Positions 8,957-18,351 of a stretch of 56,841 nt of DNA are shown here, piece after piece. The notes under the pieces were generated by a model, which was not told the DNA's origin, made no database searches, and was given only the letters and a program-made list of their open reading frames with translations. The position numbers were made by a program, and so were the translations under genes. Numbering within the stretch: the stretch's first letter is position 1; each line of letters begins with the position of its first letter. Origin of the DNA: a virus; the IMG/VR virus record IMGVR_UViG_3300009130_000039, positions 1 through 56,841 of that record. The stretch is one strand, 5' to 3'.

Positions 8957-11900
8957 TGCCGCTCGGTGTAAACTTTCGCAGCACTTCTGGGTACGTCACA
9001 GACCCGGCTGGTTTTGTCGCGCAGACGGACTCGGCAGTGTACTCTCCGTCTCGCGGATACGGGTATATCGCTACAGGTGCGACAGCACAAAACCGATCAA
9101 CATCCGTTGGATCGCAGTTGGCAGGGTGCCATCAATCCTCGTCCGCAACTTCGTTTCGCATCGACCTTCCAAGCGGTGCAGGTCGCTATAAAGTCCACGC
9201 TGCGTTTTGCGATGCCAGTTCGTCGTCAACTACTGGATTTCGCTTTTATGACGGACGGTATGGAGCGGAGATTGCGCAGGTAAAATACGGCCCGTCAAGT
9301 TCTTATTACGGAACAATCAGCGGAAATTCGCCAGCAAACAGCGACTTCTCGCGGTATTCAGAGGACTATGTTGAACATGAGTTTGAAGCTGACCATGTTT
9401 ACATCGAGAGAGATACTACCCTCGTAAGCGGAACAGGGTCTATTTCATCGGTATGGTTCTCTCCCGTTGGACTTGGTGGCGAAAAGATGTGGTGGTGTCC
9501 TTCGGTTGCCGACACTCCCGCAGACTTGACCGGTTCTGGTTACGACGGAACCTACGTCGGCGGAATGGGAACTGTTAGAGACACGATAAGAGGCGGAAGC
9601 AGGGCATTTGCTTTTGACGGGTCAAACGACTACATCACTACCTCGCTGCAATCTGATTTGAATTTTGTGAACCAAACAAGAGTGTTCACTATCTCAGCAT
9701 GGTTCCAGACTGACCACTCTGGATCGTCGTCGTCCAAGGGCATGCTCGGAAACGAGGTAAATACCTACTTAACCGGATTCGGGTTGATTGACGGAAGAAT
9801 ATCTGGATCTGTTGGCTTGAAGGTTGACATGGTGAAGTCGTCAGGAGGTGTTTACCAGGCGGCTGTGAATGATGGTGTGACGCTCGACAGCAGTTGGCAC
9901 CATGTGACGGCGACAGGAGATGGATCGACGCTTCGCATCTACAAGGATGGTGTTCTTGCTGCGTCCACATCAATGTCATCGACCAGCAATGCACAGTCGA
10001 GCAGCTTCGTCATTGGTGCAGTCAAGAGCAGCGGGTCTGTGATTTTGCCGTGGAACGGAAGGCTTGATGATATTCGCATTTTTGAGCGAACTATCACAGA
10101 CGATGAAATATCGCACCTGTCGTCAGCTAGGGGCAAACTGGGCACCCCGGCGGTCGGCCTTGGTGGTGAGAGGCTGTGGATATGTCCGTCAATTAGTGAC
10201 AGTCCAGACGACATTTCTGGACATGGATTCACTGGAACTTATGTCGGAGGGATGGGAACTGTAGCAGACACCGACAGCGGAGGGACTCGCGCATTCGCTT
10301 TTGACGGTGTTGATGATTACGTTTCAACCGACGCAAAGGGAAGTCTGGACTTCATGCACAACACTGGCATCTTCACTGCCTGTGCATGGGTAAAACTGTC
10401 CGATGGGTCAAGTTCTGCGTCGGAGGGAATTATAGGGAGCGATCTGAATAGCACGCGATCTGGCTTTTGTGTTCGCATGTCGAGTGTATCAGAGGGGTTG
10501 AGGGGCGACCTTACGAAAGGTGGTGGAGGATACGCCGCGTACCCCTCCGAAGGTTCCGCTTGGCCGGATTATGGCTGGCATCACGTCGCGTTTGTATGCG
10601 ACCGAAAGACAGCTACTCTGTATCGCGACGGATCGAGCGTTGCGTCGATGTCTATATCAGCCGTCGCAAACACAAGGACGTTCAAAGAGCTACTGCTGGG
10701 TGCGTACTACAACAGCGGAAGTCTCGCAGGATTGATGACGGGGCGACTGGATGACGTTCGTATTTTTGATCGACCGTTGAGCAGCGATGAGTTGTCGCGA
10801 CTTTCATCGTCGAGAGGGGTGCAGGGTCCGGTTCCGTCTCATAAAGGACTGGGTGACGAGAGAATCTGGATATGCCCAACTCTCACGCAGAACGCATCAG
10901 ACATATCTCTCAATGGCGAGACTGCGACCATCACAGGGACGGTGCCAGTGGTGGCAAGCACAGGAAACGGAGGCACCCATGCTTTTGATTTTCCCAATTC
11001 TGGAAGCAGCAGGCTGACCATTGACAGCGGTGCGCTCGCGTTGACGCAGAATCGCCCCTATGCGTTATCCATGTGGGTTAAACGCGCGAACACAACCTCC
11101 ACCGGATATGCGACCGCGAAGAAGGAAAGCTCTGGAACATACACGGGCTGGGCACTGCTCGGGATAAGTCAGAAGTGGCAGTGGATCATGCGCCATTCCC
11201 ACCCCAGCTACTCGGACAAAATTGACACTCCATCCGTCATCAGCACCGACTGGCAGCACGTTGTGGTTGTTTACGACGGCGAAAACGGCGGATTAAGTTC
11301 GTACAAAATCTTCGTCGATGGTGAAAGTCAAACTCTTACGGCATCGCAGGCGACACTAGGCAATAATAGCACGCTCAACTCTCAGAACGCGAGGATTGGT
11401 GGAATATCAACATCCACTGCTTACTACACCTACGGACAGATTGATGATTATAGGATATTTGATCGAGCGATAACTGACGCGGAGGTGGCTCATCTCTACA
11501 CGGCGAGGGGTGTGACTGGTACTCCCAAAACGCACGATCAGATCGTCAGTGAGTCCGTGACGTACTACCCCCTGCAAGAAGAAGGAACAACATTCTATTG
11601 CAGTAAAACCAATATCGCTGGAACGCTGTCGGACATCGGGGTGACGGGTAGGAATGTCGCGGGACCAACAGAGCATTTGTACAAGGCGGTCCAGTTCAGT
11701 TCAACGTATCAGCGGAGAATTACCCTTGCGAGCGTCCCTAGTGGGATTGCCGGTGCAACAAAGTACACCATCGCTGCATGGGTCAAATCGCAGATTTCTG
11801 GTACTGCGCAGCGAACGGTGGTGGGGTGGGACAACGGGACCACCGCTACGTCGTACAGCTTACGAACGCACAACGGAACGTCAGCAAAGGGGCCAGATTT

Positions 11901-13464
11901 GCACCACGCTGGCAGCGCGATCATCCAGCGAAACACGCAAAACAACACTGGGGTTTGGCAGCACGTTGTGGTTCAGGTTGACACATCGACAGGCACGACA
12001 AGAACCTACCTAGACGGGCAGCTTGATGCCGAGGCAACGGGAGGGTCTTATTCCGCAGTCAACGGAACGCTGGCGAACTTTGCAATCGGTGCAACTCTTA
12101 ATGGTGGTGCTGCAAACTGGCACGATGCTGCGATTTGCGGCGTTGGTGTTTGGGACAAAATTCTCACAGCATCCGAAATAAACGCTCTGTACTCTGGGTA
12201 TGGAAAAAAGCTCACAGGACTCGGGGATGAGTTGCTCTGGATTTCACCCAGTCGCACCAGCGACCGATCCAACATCATGTACCCCGCACATGCGGATACA
12301 GAGCTAAACGGATCGCTGACTGTCAGTAGCGAAATCAGCGAAGGCGGAACGCAGGCAATCGTGTTTAGCGACCAGTACAGCACAAGCAATTACCTGGGCT
12401 GGGACAACAACAACTCAGCAGACCCAGTTACCGTCAGCTTTTGGCTTGAAGGCTCGGCACTGCATAACGCATACGATCAGCCAACGCTGATTGGCAAGTC
12501 GGGGAGCGGCAGTTTGCGGCTTCATACCGATCCGCAAGACATGAATGGAAACGGCACTCTTGGTTTTTCGCAGGACAGCAATTGGCATTCTGGAACTAGC
12601 TGGGCACCGTATTCAGCAGCGTGGCATCATGTCGCGGTAGTAAGGGATTACGGAACCAGCACAAAGTTTTATGTTGACGGTTCGCTCGTTCACACAGGAA
12701 GCGCAGACGACACAACAGCAGGTGACTGGGATGCTGCCGAGTATTTCATTGGGATTGATAAGGCAACCAACTATGCGGACAACAACTTCCTCGGAAAAAT
12801 CGACGACTTGAGGGTAATCCCAAGAGCGGCAACTGCCAGCGAGGTTTGGTGGCTTTCAAGATACCGTGGTGTGCTTGGCGGTCCTTCTATTGAATGCGAA
12901 TCGGCCTCGTTTGCTCTGGCCGGAAATGCCGCTGCCTTAACCACCGGAACTTCCGCAGCAACGATGAGTGCTGCGACTGGCAGCTTTGTAGTCACAGGAC
13001 AAGCCGCCCAGCTAAAGCAGGAGATTTCTCTCGCAGCAGGAGTGGGTGCGTTTGCTGTCTCGGGAGTCGTAGCTGACGATCTTGGCGTCGAGCTAAACGC
13101 CTCCGTCCAGACCTATGTGGTGACTGGAAGTGCGGCGGGTCTGGAGACTGGAACCGCAATGTCCGCCGCAACCGGATCGTTTGCCGTTTCGGGAGTCGTC
13201 GCTGACGATCTTGGCATCGAGCTAAACTGTGGCGTTGCGGCATTCTCGCTTTCTGGTAGCTCTGCGGGCTTGATAGGCGGATCATCGCATCAATTATCTG
13301 CGGGCACAGCGTCGTTCTCTGTGCAAGGGCAGTCGGCATTTCTTGGGCTGACTTTTCGCACCTCGGTTGCTACTTTTCAGGTTACAGGAACCTCGCTGCC
13401 GCCCCTCCCTGGCTCGCAGCGACCAACACCATACTACTACCGTTTTTTAATGCAGGACGAGTAA
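8956..13464 (+). CDS. Giant tail fibre/appendage with about five LamG domains
   Basis: A 1502-residue all-beta protein, probably the main host-binding appendage. Residues ~1-170 look like a malectin/carbohydrate-binding sandwich. Five LamG-like units follow; most open with a variant of GLGGERLWICPS (near residues 173, 395, 630 and 1090) and contain the WHHV or WQHV strand typical of LamG. The fourth, near 860-1085, is more divergent. From about residue 1310 there are some seven copies of a ~20-residue repeat with the pattern GxFxVSGxxA. LamG domains bind glycans or proteins. The mosaic suggests domain duplication under receptor-switching selection. It starts by TGATG overlap and ends directly before the next ATG. 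Confidence 0.75.
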   Translation: MPLGVNFRSTSGYVTDPAGFVAQTDSAVYSPSRGYGYIATGATAQNRSTSVGSQLAGCHQSSSATSFRIDLPSGAGRYKVHAAFCDASSSSTTGFRFYDGRYGAEIAQVKYGPSSSYYGTISGNSPANSDFSRYSEDYVEHEFEADHVYIERDTTLVSGTGSISSVWFSPVGLGGEKMWWCPSVADTPADLTGSGYDGTYVGGMGTVRDTIRGGSRAFAFDGSNDYITTSLQSDLNFVNQTRVFTISAWFQTDHSGSSSSKGMLGNEVNTYLTGFGLIDGRISGSVGLKVDMVKSSGGVYQAAVNDGVTLDSSWHHVTATGDGSTLRIYKDGVLAASTSMSSTSNAQSSSFVIGAVKSSGSVILPWNGRLDDIRIFERTITDDEISHLSSARGKLGTPAVGLGGERLWICPSISDSPDDISGHGFTGTYVGGMGTVADTDSGGTRAFAFDGVDDYVSTDAKGSLDFMHNTGIFTACAWVKLSDGSSSASEGIIGSDLNSTRSGFCVRMSSVSEGLRGDLTKGGGGYAAYPSEGSAWPDYGWHHVAFVCDRKTATLYRDGSSVASMSISAVANTRTFKELLLGAYYNSGSLAGLMTGRLDDVRIFDRPLSSDELSRLSSSRGVQGPVPSHKGLGDERIWICPTLTQNASDISLNGETATITGTVPVVASTGNGGTHAFDFPNSGSSRLTIDSGALALTQNRPYALSMWVKRANTTSTGYATAKKESSGTYTGWALLGISQKWQWIMRHSHPSYSDKIDTPSVISTDWQHVVVVYDGENGGLSSYKIFVDGESQTLTASQATLGNNSTLNSQNARIGGISTSTAYYTYGQIDDYRIFDRAITDAEVAHLYTARGVTGTPKTHDQIVSESVTYYPLQEEGTTFYCSKTNIAGTLSDIGVTGRNVAGPTEHLYKAVQFSSTYQRRITLASVPSGIAGATKYTIAAWVKSQISGTAQRTVVGWDNGTTATSYSLRTHNGTSAKGPDLHHAGSAIIQRNTQNNTGVWQHVVVQVDTSTGTTRTYLDGQLDAEATGGSYSAVNGTLANFAIGATLNGGAANWHDAAICGVGVWDKILTASEINALYSGYGKKLTGLGDELLWISPSRTSDRSNIMYPAHADTELNGSLTVSSEISEGGTQAIVFSDQYSTSNYLGWDNNNSADPVTVSFWLEGSALHNAYDQPTLIGKSGSGSLRLHTDPQDMNGNGTLGFSQDSNWHSGTSWAPYSAAWHHVAVVRDYGTSTKFYVDGSLVHTGSADDTTAGDWDAAEYFIGIDKATNYADNNFLGKIDDLRVIPRAATASEVWWLSRYRGVLGGPSIECESASFALAGNAAALTTGTSAATMSAATGSFVVTGQAAQLKQEISLAAGVGAFAVSGVVADDLGVELNASVQTYVVTGSAAGLETGTAMSAATGSFAVSGVVADDLGIELNCGVAAFSLSGSSAGLIGGSSHQLSAGTASFSVQGQSAFLGLTFRTSVATFQVTGTSLPPLPGSQRPTPYYYRFLMQDE
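13051..13227 (+). repeat. Near-identical 48-bp direct repeats in the LamG gene
   Basis: Two copies of a 48-bp segment (13051-13098 and 13180-13227) differ at only a handful of mostly synonymous positions and encode the F-A-V-S-G-V-V-A-D-D-L-G unit. They mark a recent internal duplication in the C-terminal repeat array, in a protein that otherwise shows older, diverged repeats. Confidence 0.75.
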
Positions 13465-13929
13465 ATGGCTGCTTTCACAAAAGTTAATGCGTTCGTTGAG
13501 GACTTGGCGAAGGGCAAGCATACGCTTGATACTAGCGGGAACAGTGGCGACCAACTGAAAGTTGCCTTGTTTGCAAGTGATCCAACTGCCAGTGCGACCA
13601 CATACACGACATTGGCTGCTATCTCAGGAAACGAGCTTGGCACAGCGAACGGCTATACAGCAACGGGGGCGAACTGCACTGTAAGTGCTTCGGCACAGAC
13701 AGGCGGGACGTACAAACTGACCATTGACCCTGACCCTGTATTCACGGCAAGTGGCGGCGATCTTGGCGGCAGCGGCGATGCGTTCCGCTATGTCGTTCTT
13801 TACAACTCCACCGATTCAACCAAGCCGATAATTGGGTACTACGACTACGGCAGCAATTTAACCATTTCTGACGGCAACACGTTTACGGTGGACTTTGATG
13901 CGTCCGCTGGTGTTTTGACAATCGCCTGA
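13465..13929 (+). CDS. Small tail/virion structural protein
   Basis: A 154-residue protein with a short N-terminal helix (FTKVNAFVEDLAKGKH) and then a beta-rich body of Thr/Gly/Ser-rich strands. Proteins with this start pattern recur near tail-fibre genes in tailed phages. It begins at the base after the preceding stop codon, with GCAGGACGAG supplying the ribosome binding site, and so is coupled to the LamG protein. It may be an attachment or chaperone partner of that fibre, which is inference. Confidence 0.6.
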   Translation: MAAFTKVNAFVEDLAKGKHTLDTSGNSGDQLKVALFASDPTASATTYTTLAAISGNELGTANGYTATGANCTVSASAQTGGTYKLTIDPDPVFTASGGDLGGSGDAFRYVVLYNSTDSTKPIIGYYDYGSNLTISDGNTFTVDFDASAGVLTIA

Positions 13930-13946
13930 CACGGACACTTTACTCA

Positions 13947-14495
13947 ATGTTCAAGAACACGGCAGGCCAGTCTTACCGAGTATTTGCCTTCAATCGGACC
14001 ACAAGCGATCCGGTTACTGGTATCGCGTCTACGATTACAGCGAAACTGTCCAAAGACTTTGGCGCATTGACCGCGACGGGAACCGCAAACCCCACGGAGG
14101 TTGAGGACGGATACTATCTGTTCCCGTTGACCCAGGCTGAGACAAACTGTGACGATCTTGCCATTTACCCCGAAAGCTCAACATCAAGTATTTCTGTCAT
14201 TGGTTGTCCAGCGAATCTTCACCCAAAAGTGGATGATGACCGGGGATTCTTGGTCAACCTGACGATCAAGCTGGCAAACAATGCAATCGTCCCGTACTGC
14301 GAGGCGATAGTAACGACAAGCAACACGAACGACACAACCGACGTTTTCAGGAAAGCGAACTGCGACGAGCTTGGGAAAGTTGACTTGCACCTTCCGGCTG
14401 GCACGTTTTACTTGTGGCGTCGGAAAGCGAACGTGACCTTCACTGACCCAAAAACGCTTACCGTCTCATCGACGGGCGTAACAACCATTTCATAG
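13947..14495 (+). CDS. Beta-rich virion-region protein
   Basis: A 182-residue protein with an N-terminal beta domain (DGYYLFPLTQAET near residue 52) and a second small domain (VDLHLPAGTFYLWRRK near residue 148) that looks like a carboxypeptidase-regulatory or Ig-like strand pattern. Four cysteines are spread along it. The ATG has no clear Shine-Dalgarno sequence, but the 17-base gap from the previous gene suggests coupling. It is probably part of the tail or fibre base. Confidence 0.55.
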   Translation: MFKNTAGQSYRVFAFNRTTSDPVTGIASTITAKLSKDFGALTATGTANPTEVEDGYYLFPLTQAETNCDDLAIYPESSTSSISVIGCPANLHPKVDDDRGFLVNLTIKLANNAIVPYCEAIVTTSNTNDTTDVFRKANCDELGKVDLHLPAGTFYLWRRKANVTFTDPKTLTVSSTGVTTIS

Positions 14496-14504
14496 GAGAC
14501 TGCC

Positions 14505-14801
14505 GTGACAGACGTAATCGGTGGAGTCAAGGAAGTTGTTACGCTGGACAAGGTGATGCGAGGGACCGCAGTTCACGCGAGAATGATCTTGGAGTCGTGT
14601 CTTGTTACGGCTGATCGCATGGCAGGGGTTGAGGGGATACATGAAAGGCTGTTCATGGAGTCATTGATTGCTTCGGTTCGCCACGACCAGATGCAGGAGT
14701 CTCCCAGCACACTCGGATACAACTACGACAAGTCAGACGGAATGGGCCGAGGATACGACCATCACGACTGGCAGAACACAGGCGTCACCTACAACGGATA
14801 A
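14505..14801 (+). CDS. Small helical protein in the tail cluster
   Basis: A 98-residue protein starting at GTG, with GGAG six bases before it. The first ~65 residues are helical, and the C-terminus is rich in Asp, Gly, Tyr and His. No family is recognised. It sits between two beta-rich virion genes and is in their operon. Confidence 0.5.
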   Translation: MTDVIGGVKEVVTLDKVMRGTAVHARMILESCLVTADRMAGVEGIHERLFMESLIASVRHDQMQESPSTLGYNYDKSDGMGRGYDHHDWQNTGVTYNG

Positions 14802-14806
14802 TAGCA

Positions 14807-15169
14807 ATGGCAAATGAAGCAACCGCAACCGTATCGCTGGCTTATAAGAAGGGTGGACGCGAGGAAGAAATGCACAGTATTTCCATTCCGTCAGACGTTG
14901 CAGGCGAGCAATACGCCAAGACGACCATGTTGGTCGGGACTGCCGGGGCAGCATTGAAGCTGGGCGGCGTTGCTGCTCTTGGTGGACTGATCGCAGGTCG
15001 CGTCCTTAGCACCACCGGAACGGTTACGTTTTACATCAATACTGAGACGGACTTTCTTACCTTGAAGGCTGGCGATCCGTTCTTGTTTCGCTTGGTCGCA
15101 GGGGCTTCGGTGCTGGTCAAAGGAAGCGTGGCTGACAGGGAAATTGAATATCTGCTACTGGAGGCGTGA
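14807..15169 (+). CDS. Small virion beta protein
   Basis: A 120-residue protein with strands at both ends and a Gly/Ala-rich, mildly hydrophobic middle (GTAGAALKLGGVAALGG near residue 43), which looks more like a buried core than a membrane span. It resembles small decoration-type proteins found near podovirus tail genes. Its stop overlaps the next start (TGATG). Confidence 0.55.
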   Translation: MANEATATVSLAYKKGGREEEMHSISIPSDVAGEQYAKTTMLVGTAGAALKLGGVAALGGLIAGRVLSTTGTVTFYINTETDFLTLKAGDPFLFRLVAGASVLVKGSVADREIEYLLLEA

Positions 15170-17022
15170 TGCCACAGCAAGACGTTCCCCTTCCGTTCCC
15201 GCTGCGAGGCGTCGATAAATCGCTTTCTAATCTAGCTGGCGACCCAGAGACGACTGCGTATGCTCGTAACGTGTTTCCGAAGGATGTGTCAGAGTCTCGC
15301 ATTCGCGGAGGCTCGCGAAAGGGTCTAGTCAAGCGATTTCCTGATCTACTTCGCGGGACACCTCAATTTCTTCTGGAAGTTTCAAAGATCACCTCGGATT
15401 TTGACGAGCCGTACCAGTTCCTCTTGGTGGGAACATCAGCATCCATCTATGTATCCAGTGCAACGAGAACAACGGTCAATAGCGTCATTGGATACAGCGA
15501 AGCTCTTAACGAAATCAATGGTGCAATTACTGACCAGTCAGGCGCAACAATAACGGACCACAACAATGAACTGATCGAGACTATCTCTTTTGTCTTGACT
15601 GGTGAAGGGAACGCATACGCAGGCAATGTTGCGGTGCATCAGGGTGCGGTCATCTTCTCGCAGCCAGCGGAAACGGTTTTCAGTGGAAGCGGGACACTAA
15701 CGAATGGAACACTGACCAGCAGTGGAGTTGCGGATTTTACGCTGATCGGTGCGGACAAGTCCCAGCACGTTGTGAACATCACGTCCGGTCCAGCGGGTGT
15801 GTTGATCGGCAGTTATAAAATCTCGTCGATTTCTTCTGGTGCTATTGTATTCAGCACTAGCTCGACAGGGACGAACGGAAGTGTTGGGTTTTCTGTGGTC
15901 AATGCCCCGAAAACGCTGGACGTAGAAAACAGGACAGTGGACGTAATCACGCCAACAGCGGGCACGTTCCCCAGCGGAGACGCTGCGATCATCACGACTT
16001 ACCGTGATCGGCTGGTGTGGGGAATTGATCGAGTCTGGTACATGAGCCGCGTTGGTGATGCTGGCGATTACAACTATTCCGCTGATGTCGCAGACAACGG
16101 CAGGCCGGTTGCTGGAACCAATAGCGATGCTGGGCTTCCCGGCGACCCAATCACCGCAATGGCAGCGGTTGGATATGACTTTCTGTTGATGTTCTCGGAG
16201 CAGTCAACGTGGGTGCTTCGTGGCGATCCTGCATTTGGCGGTCAGCTTTTCAATTTGTCCCGCAAGGTTGGTTGTGTTTCACCGGAAGCGTGGTGTTACG
16301 GACCTGATGGAGAAATATACTTCCTTTCCAAAGATGGAATTTATGTTGTGTCGCCGGATATGTCGTCGCCTCCGGTTTCACTCAGCGACGGAAGGATGCC
16401 CACTGAATTAAAGCAGCGAGACTCGGAAAACTACGACACCGCATTGGCCTATGACATGACCGAGAATGCGGTGGTCATCTTCGTCACGCCACGGGACGGG
16501 GTGACTGCTGGTTCTCACTGGTGGTTTGACACCACAACTGCATCATTCTGGGAGTTTCAGTTTGCCGACGCTCAGAAGCAGCCTGTAGCTGCACTTTCTT
16601 ATGCAGGCGCACCAACTCGCCAACGTGGTACGACGGTCTTGTGCCCAGATGGTTATGTAAGAGAACTGTCAGGGACAACCGACGACGGGGATGCGATTGC
16701 GTCAAGAATACTGATCGGACCTTTGCTCATGTCTCAGGCGATGTCGAGCGAGGGGTTGATGACCCAGTTGCACACAGAGCTAGGAAAAGAGAGCGGGGCG
16801 GTTACAGTTGAAGTCTATGCTGGCGATAACGCAGAATCCCTGATTGATGAAGCTGTATCTGGAAACTCCCCGCACTTTTCCCGCAGTATTGCGTCAGGAA
16901 GGAGCGGTACGATTCGCCCCAGGCTTCGCGGTGCGTATGCCGTATTTGTGCTGACAAGCACCGAGTCATGGTCATCTGAGTCCTTGCTTGCAACCGTCGC
17001 ACAAGTTGGGAGGACTCGCTGA
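15169..17022 (+). CDS. Tail nozzle/stabilisation-like beta-propeller protein
   Basis: A 617-residue beta-rich protein. The central part has the sequence style of podovirus nozzle or stabilisation proteins (T7 gp12-like, P22 gp10-like): DRLVWGIDRVWYMS near residue 280, then GDPITAMAAVG and a STWVLRGDP strand near 345, then blades rich in Y, W and D. A Gly/Ser/Thr-rich insertion lies at about residues 125-250. The ATG at 15169 has GGAG five bases upstream and overlaps the previous stop; a GTG three bases earlier is less likely. It probably closes the DNA channel at the tail tip. Confidence 0.65.
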   Translation: MPQQDVPLPFPLRGVDKSLSNLAGDPETTAYARNVFPKDVSESRIRGGSRKGLVKRFPDLLRGTPQFLLEVSKITSDFDEPYQFLLVGTSASIYVSSATRTTVNSVIGYSEALNEINGAITDQSGATITDHNNELIETISFVLTGEGNAYAGNVAVHQGAVIFSQPAETVFSGSGTLTNGTLTSSGVADFTLIGADKSQHVVNITSGPAGVLIGSYKISSISSGAIVFSTSSTGTNGSVGFSVVNAPKTLDVENRTVDVITPTAGTFPSGDAAIITTYRDRLVWGIDRVWYMSRVGDAGDYNYSADVADNGRPVAGTNSDAGLPGDPITAMAAVGYDFLLMFSEQSTWVLRGDPAFGGQLFNLSRKVGCVSPEAWCYGPDGEIYFLSKDGIYVVSPDMSSPPVSLSDGRMPTELKQRDSENYDTALAYDMTENAVVIFVTPRDGVTAGSHWWFDTTTASFWEFQFADAQKQPVAALSYAGAPTRQRGTTVLCPDGYVRELSGTTDDGDAIASRILIGPLLMSQAMSSEGLMTQLHTELGKESGAVTVEVYAGDNAESLIDEAVSGNSPHFSRSIASGRSGTIRPRLRGAYAVFVLTSTESWSSESLLATVAQVGRTR

Positions 17023-17591
17023 TGCCAGCCGATCCAAGCATCATCGTGACCGGCAGCGTTTCCGATCTGCCGTTTCATCCCCCAGCAACCGAGGACAAGC
17101 GAGACACTGAACTTGCGTTTGAGCGTCTCGACCAAAAAATCGTGGGAAGCGTGACTCGCGTTACTACCTTGGAGACAGGATTGACTGCGGCGAACGCAAG
17201 CATCGCAACGAACACGGCAAGCATCGCAACAAACGCAACAGGCATTGCGACCAACGCAACGGACATTGCGACTAACGCAACGGACATTGCGACGAACACA
17301 ACAAACATCACGACGAACGCGACCAACCTGACGAGTGCAGTTTCCACGATCAATACTGCTCTTGCTGCAAAAGTAGACGAGGACGGCACGATTTCAAACG
17401 TGACCCTGCCGTACCCGAACTACCAAAGCGGCGATTTTTCTGGAACTGACAACTACAATCAAATGTCAATAGCAAACTGGAATAACGGCAGTTTCTCGCA
17501 GCAGCTTTATTACAAACTGGAGGCGTTGCAGGACAACATTCTGGAGTTGCAGACAAAAATTAACCAAATCGCTACCGCGATGAGAGGATAG
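17022..17591 (+). CDS. Coiled-coil fibre/connector protein with NAT heptads
   Basis: A 189-residue protein. Residues ~25-110 form a long coiled coil that includes a run of heptads of the form IATNATx (about residues 58-105), like the trimeric stalks of phage fibres and autotransporter adhesins. A small Tyr/Asn-rich globular head (residues ~125-165) and a short C-terminal helix follow. Probably a trimeric tail connector or fibre stalk. It starts by TGATG overlap with the nozzle-like gene. Confidence 0.65.
   Translation: MPADPSIIVTGSVSDLPFHPPATEDKRDTELAFERLDQKIVGSVTRVTTLETGLTAANASIATNTASIATNATGIATNATDIATNATDIATNTTNITTNATNLTSAVSTINTALAAKVDEDGTISNVTLPYPNYQSGDFSGTDNYNQMSIANWNNGSFSQQLYYKLEALQDNILELQTKINQIATAMRG
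17190..17331 (+). repeat. 21-bp coding repeats (IATNATx heptads)
   Basis: About six imperfect 21-bp units encode IATNATx heptads. The two central units (NATDIAT) are nearly identical at the DNA level, while the flanking ones have drifted. This indicates growth by unit duplication in a coiled-coil stalk. Confidence 0.8.
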
Positions 17592-17595
17592 CAAG

Positions 17596-18351
17596 ATGCC
17601 ACAGTTCAATTCATACGCCTCTGCTTCTGCCTTGAGCAATGCTGACACGCTCCTTGTCTACCAAGGAGGGGCGGTCAAGCAGGCGACAGTCGCCCAAGTG
17701 GAAACGTCAGTCAGTGATGCTTCGCGGTGGGTCACTGTTCCGACCAGTAGCTACACCGCAACCCCTGCAAGTGCCACGACGATCACCATGAGCAGCACAA
17801 CGGGGCTTGCTCCCGGCTTGCCGCTGCGAGTGACCAACAGTTCGGGGAATCTCTACACCATCATTGACTCGATTGCCGGTGGTGTCGTCACAGTTCGCGG
17901 GCCTGCGATCAACGGAGCGGGGATTACCGCACTTGCATACGGAAAACCGGAACAAATCAGCGAAATGTCGCTGTTCGTTGCGTCGTATTTCTCGCTGACT
18001 ACCACGACTACACTCATGGCTTCCGTCATGGAGGCTTATTTCCGCTGGAGAGGTCCAGCCGCATATATCGTCCAAGCTGGCTTCGTGAACGATCAGGCCG
18101 ATGGAACGAGTGCCCCCCGCATGAATGTCCTGCGGACTCCATCGGGAGGAAGTGCGGTCAGAGTGATCGCAGACAACACGAACGCGGGTGTTGATCTGGG
18201 TAACGCAGGGGTGTGGGCAGATTCGGTTAATGTGCAATCCGCAAATTACCAAATATCGCGTGGAGATTCACTGGAATTGGAAGTCGTCACCGCTGGGGGC
18301 GATGGCGGTGCAAGCAACCTGACTGTTTCTCTTACGTTTGTGCTGGAATAA
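17596..18351 (+). CDS. Tail-fibre-type protein with a virion-binding N-terminus
   Basis: A 251-residue protein. The N-terminus (LSNADTLLVYQGG near residue 14) follows a motif common at the start of phage tail-fibre and capsid-fibre proteins that dock on the virion. The rest is beta-rich, ending in a sandwich with SRGDSLELEVV near residue 222, like TNF/C1q-type trimer heads. AGAGGA precedes the ATG. The stop overlaps the next start. Confidence 0.55.
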   Translation: MPQFNSYASASALSNADTLLVYQGGAVKQATVAQVETSVSDASRWVTVPTSSYTATPASATTITMSSTTGLAPGLPLRVTNSSGNLYTIIDSIAGGVVTVRGPAINGAGITALAYGKPEQISEMSLFVASYFSLTTTTTLMASVMEAYFRWRGPAAYIVQAGFVNDQADGTSAPRMNVLRTPSGGSAVRVIADNTNAGVDLGNAGVWADSVNVQSANYQISRGDSLELEVVTAGGDGGASNLTVSLTFVLE

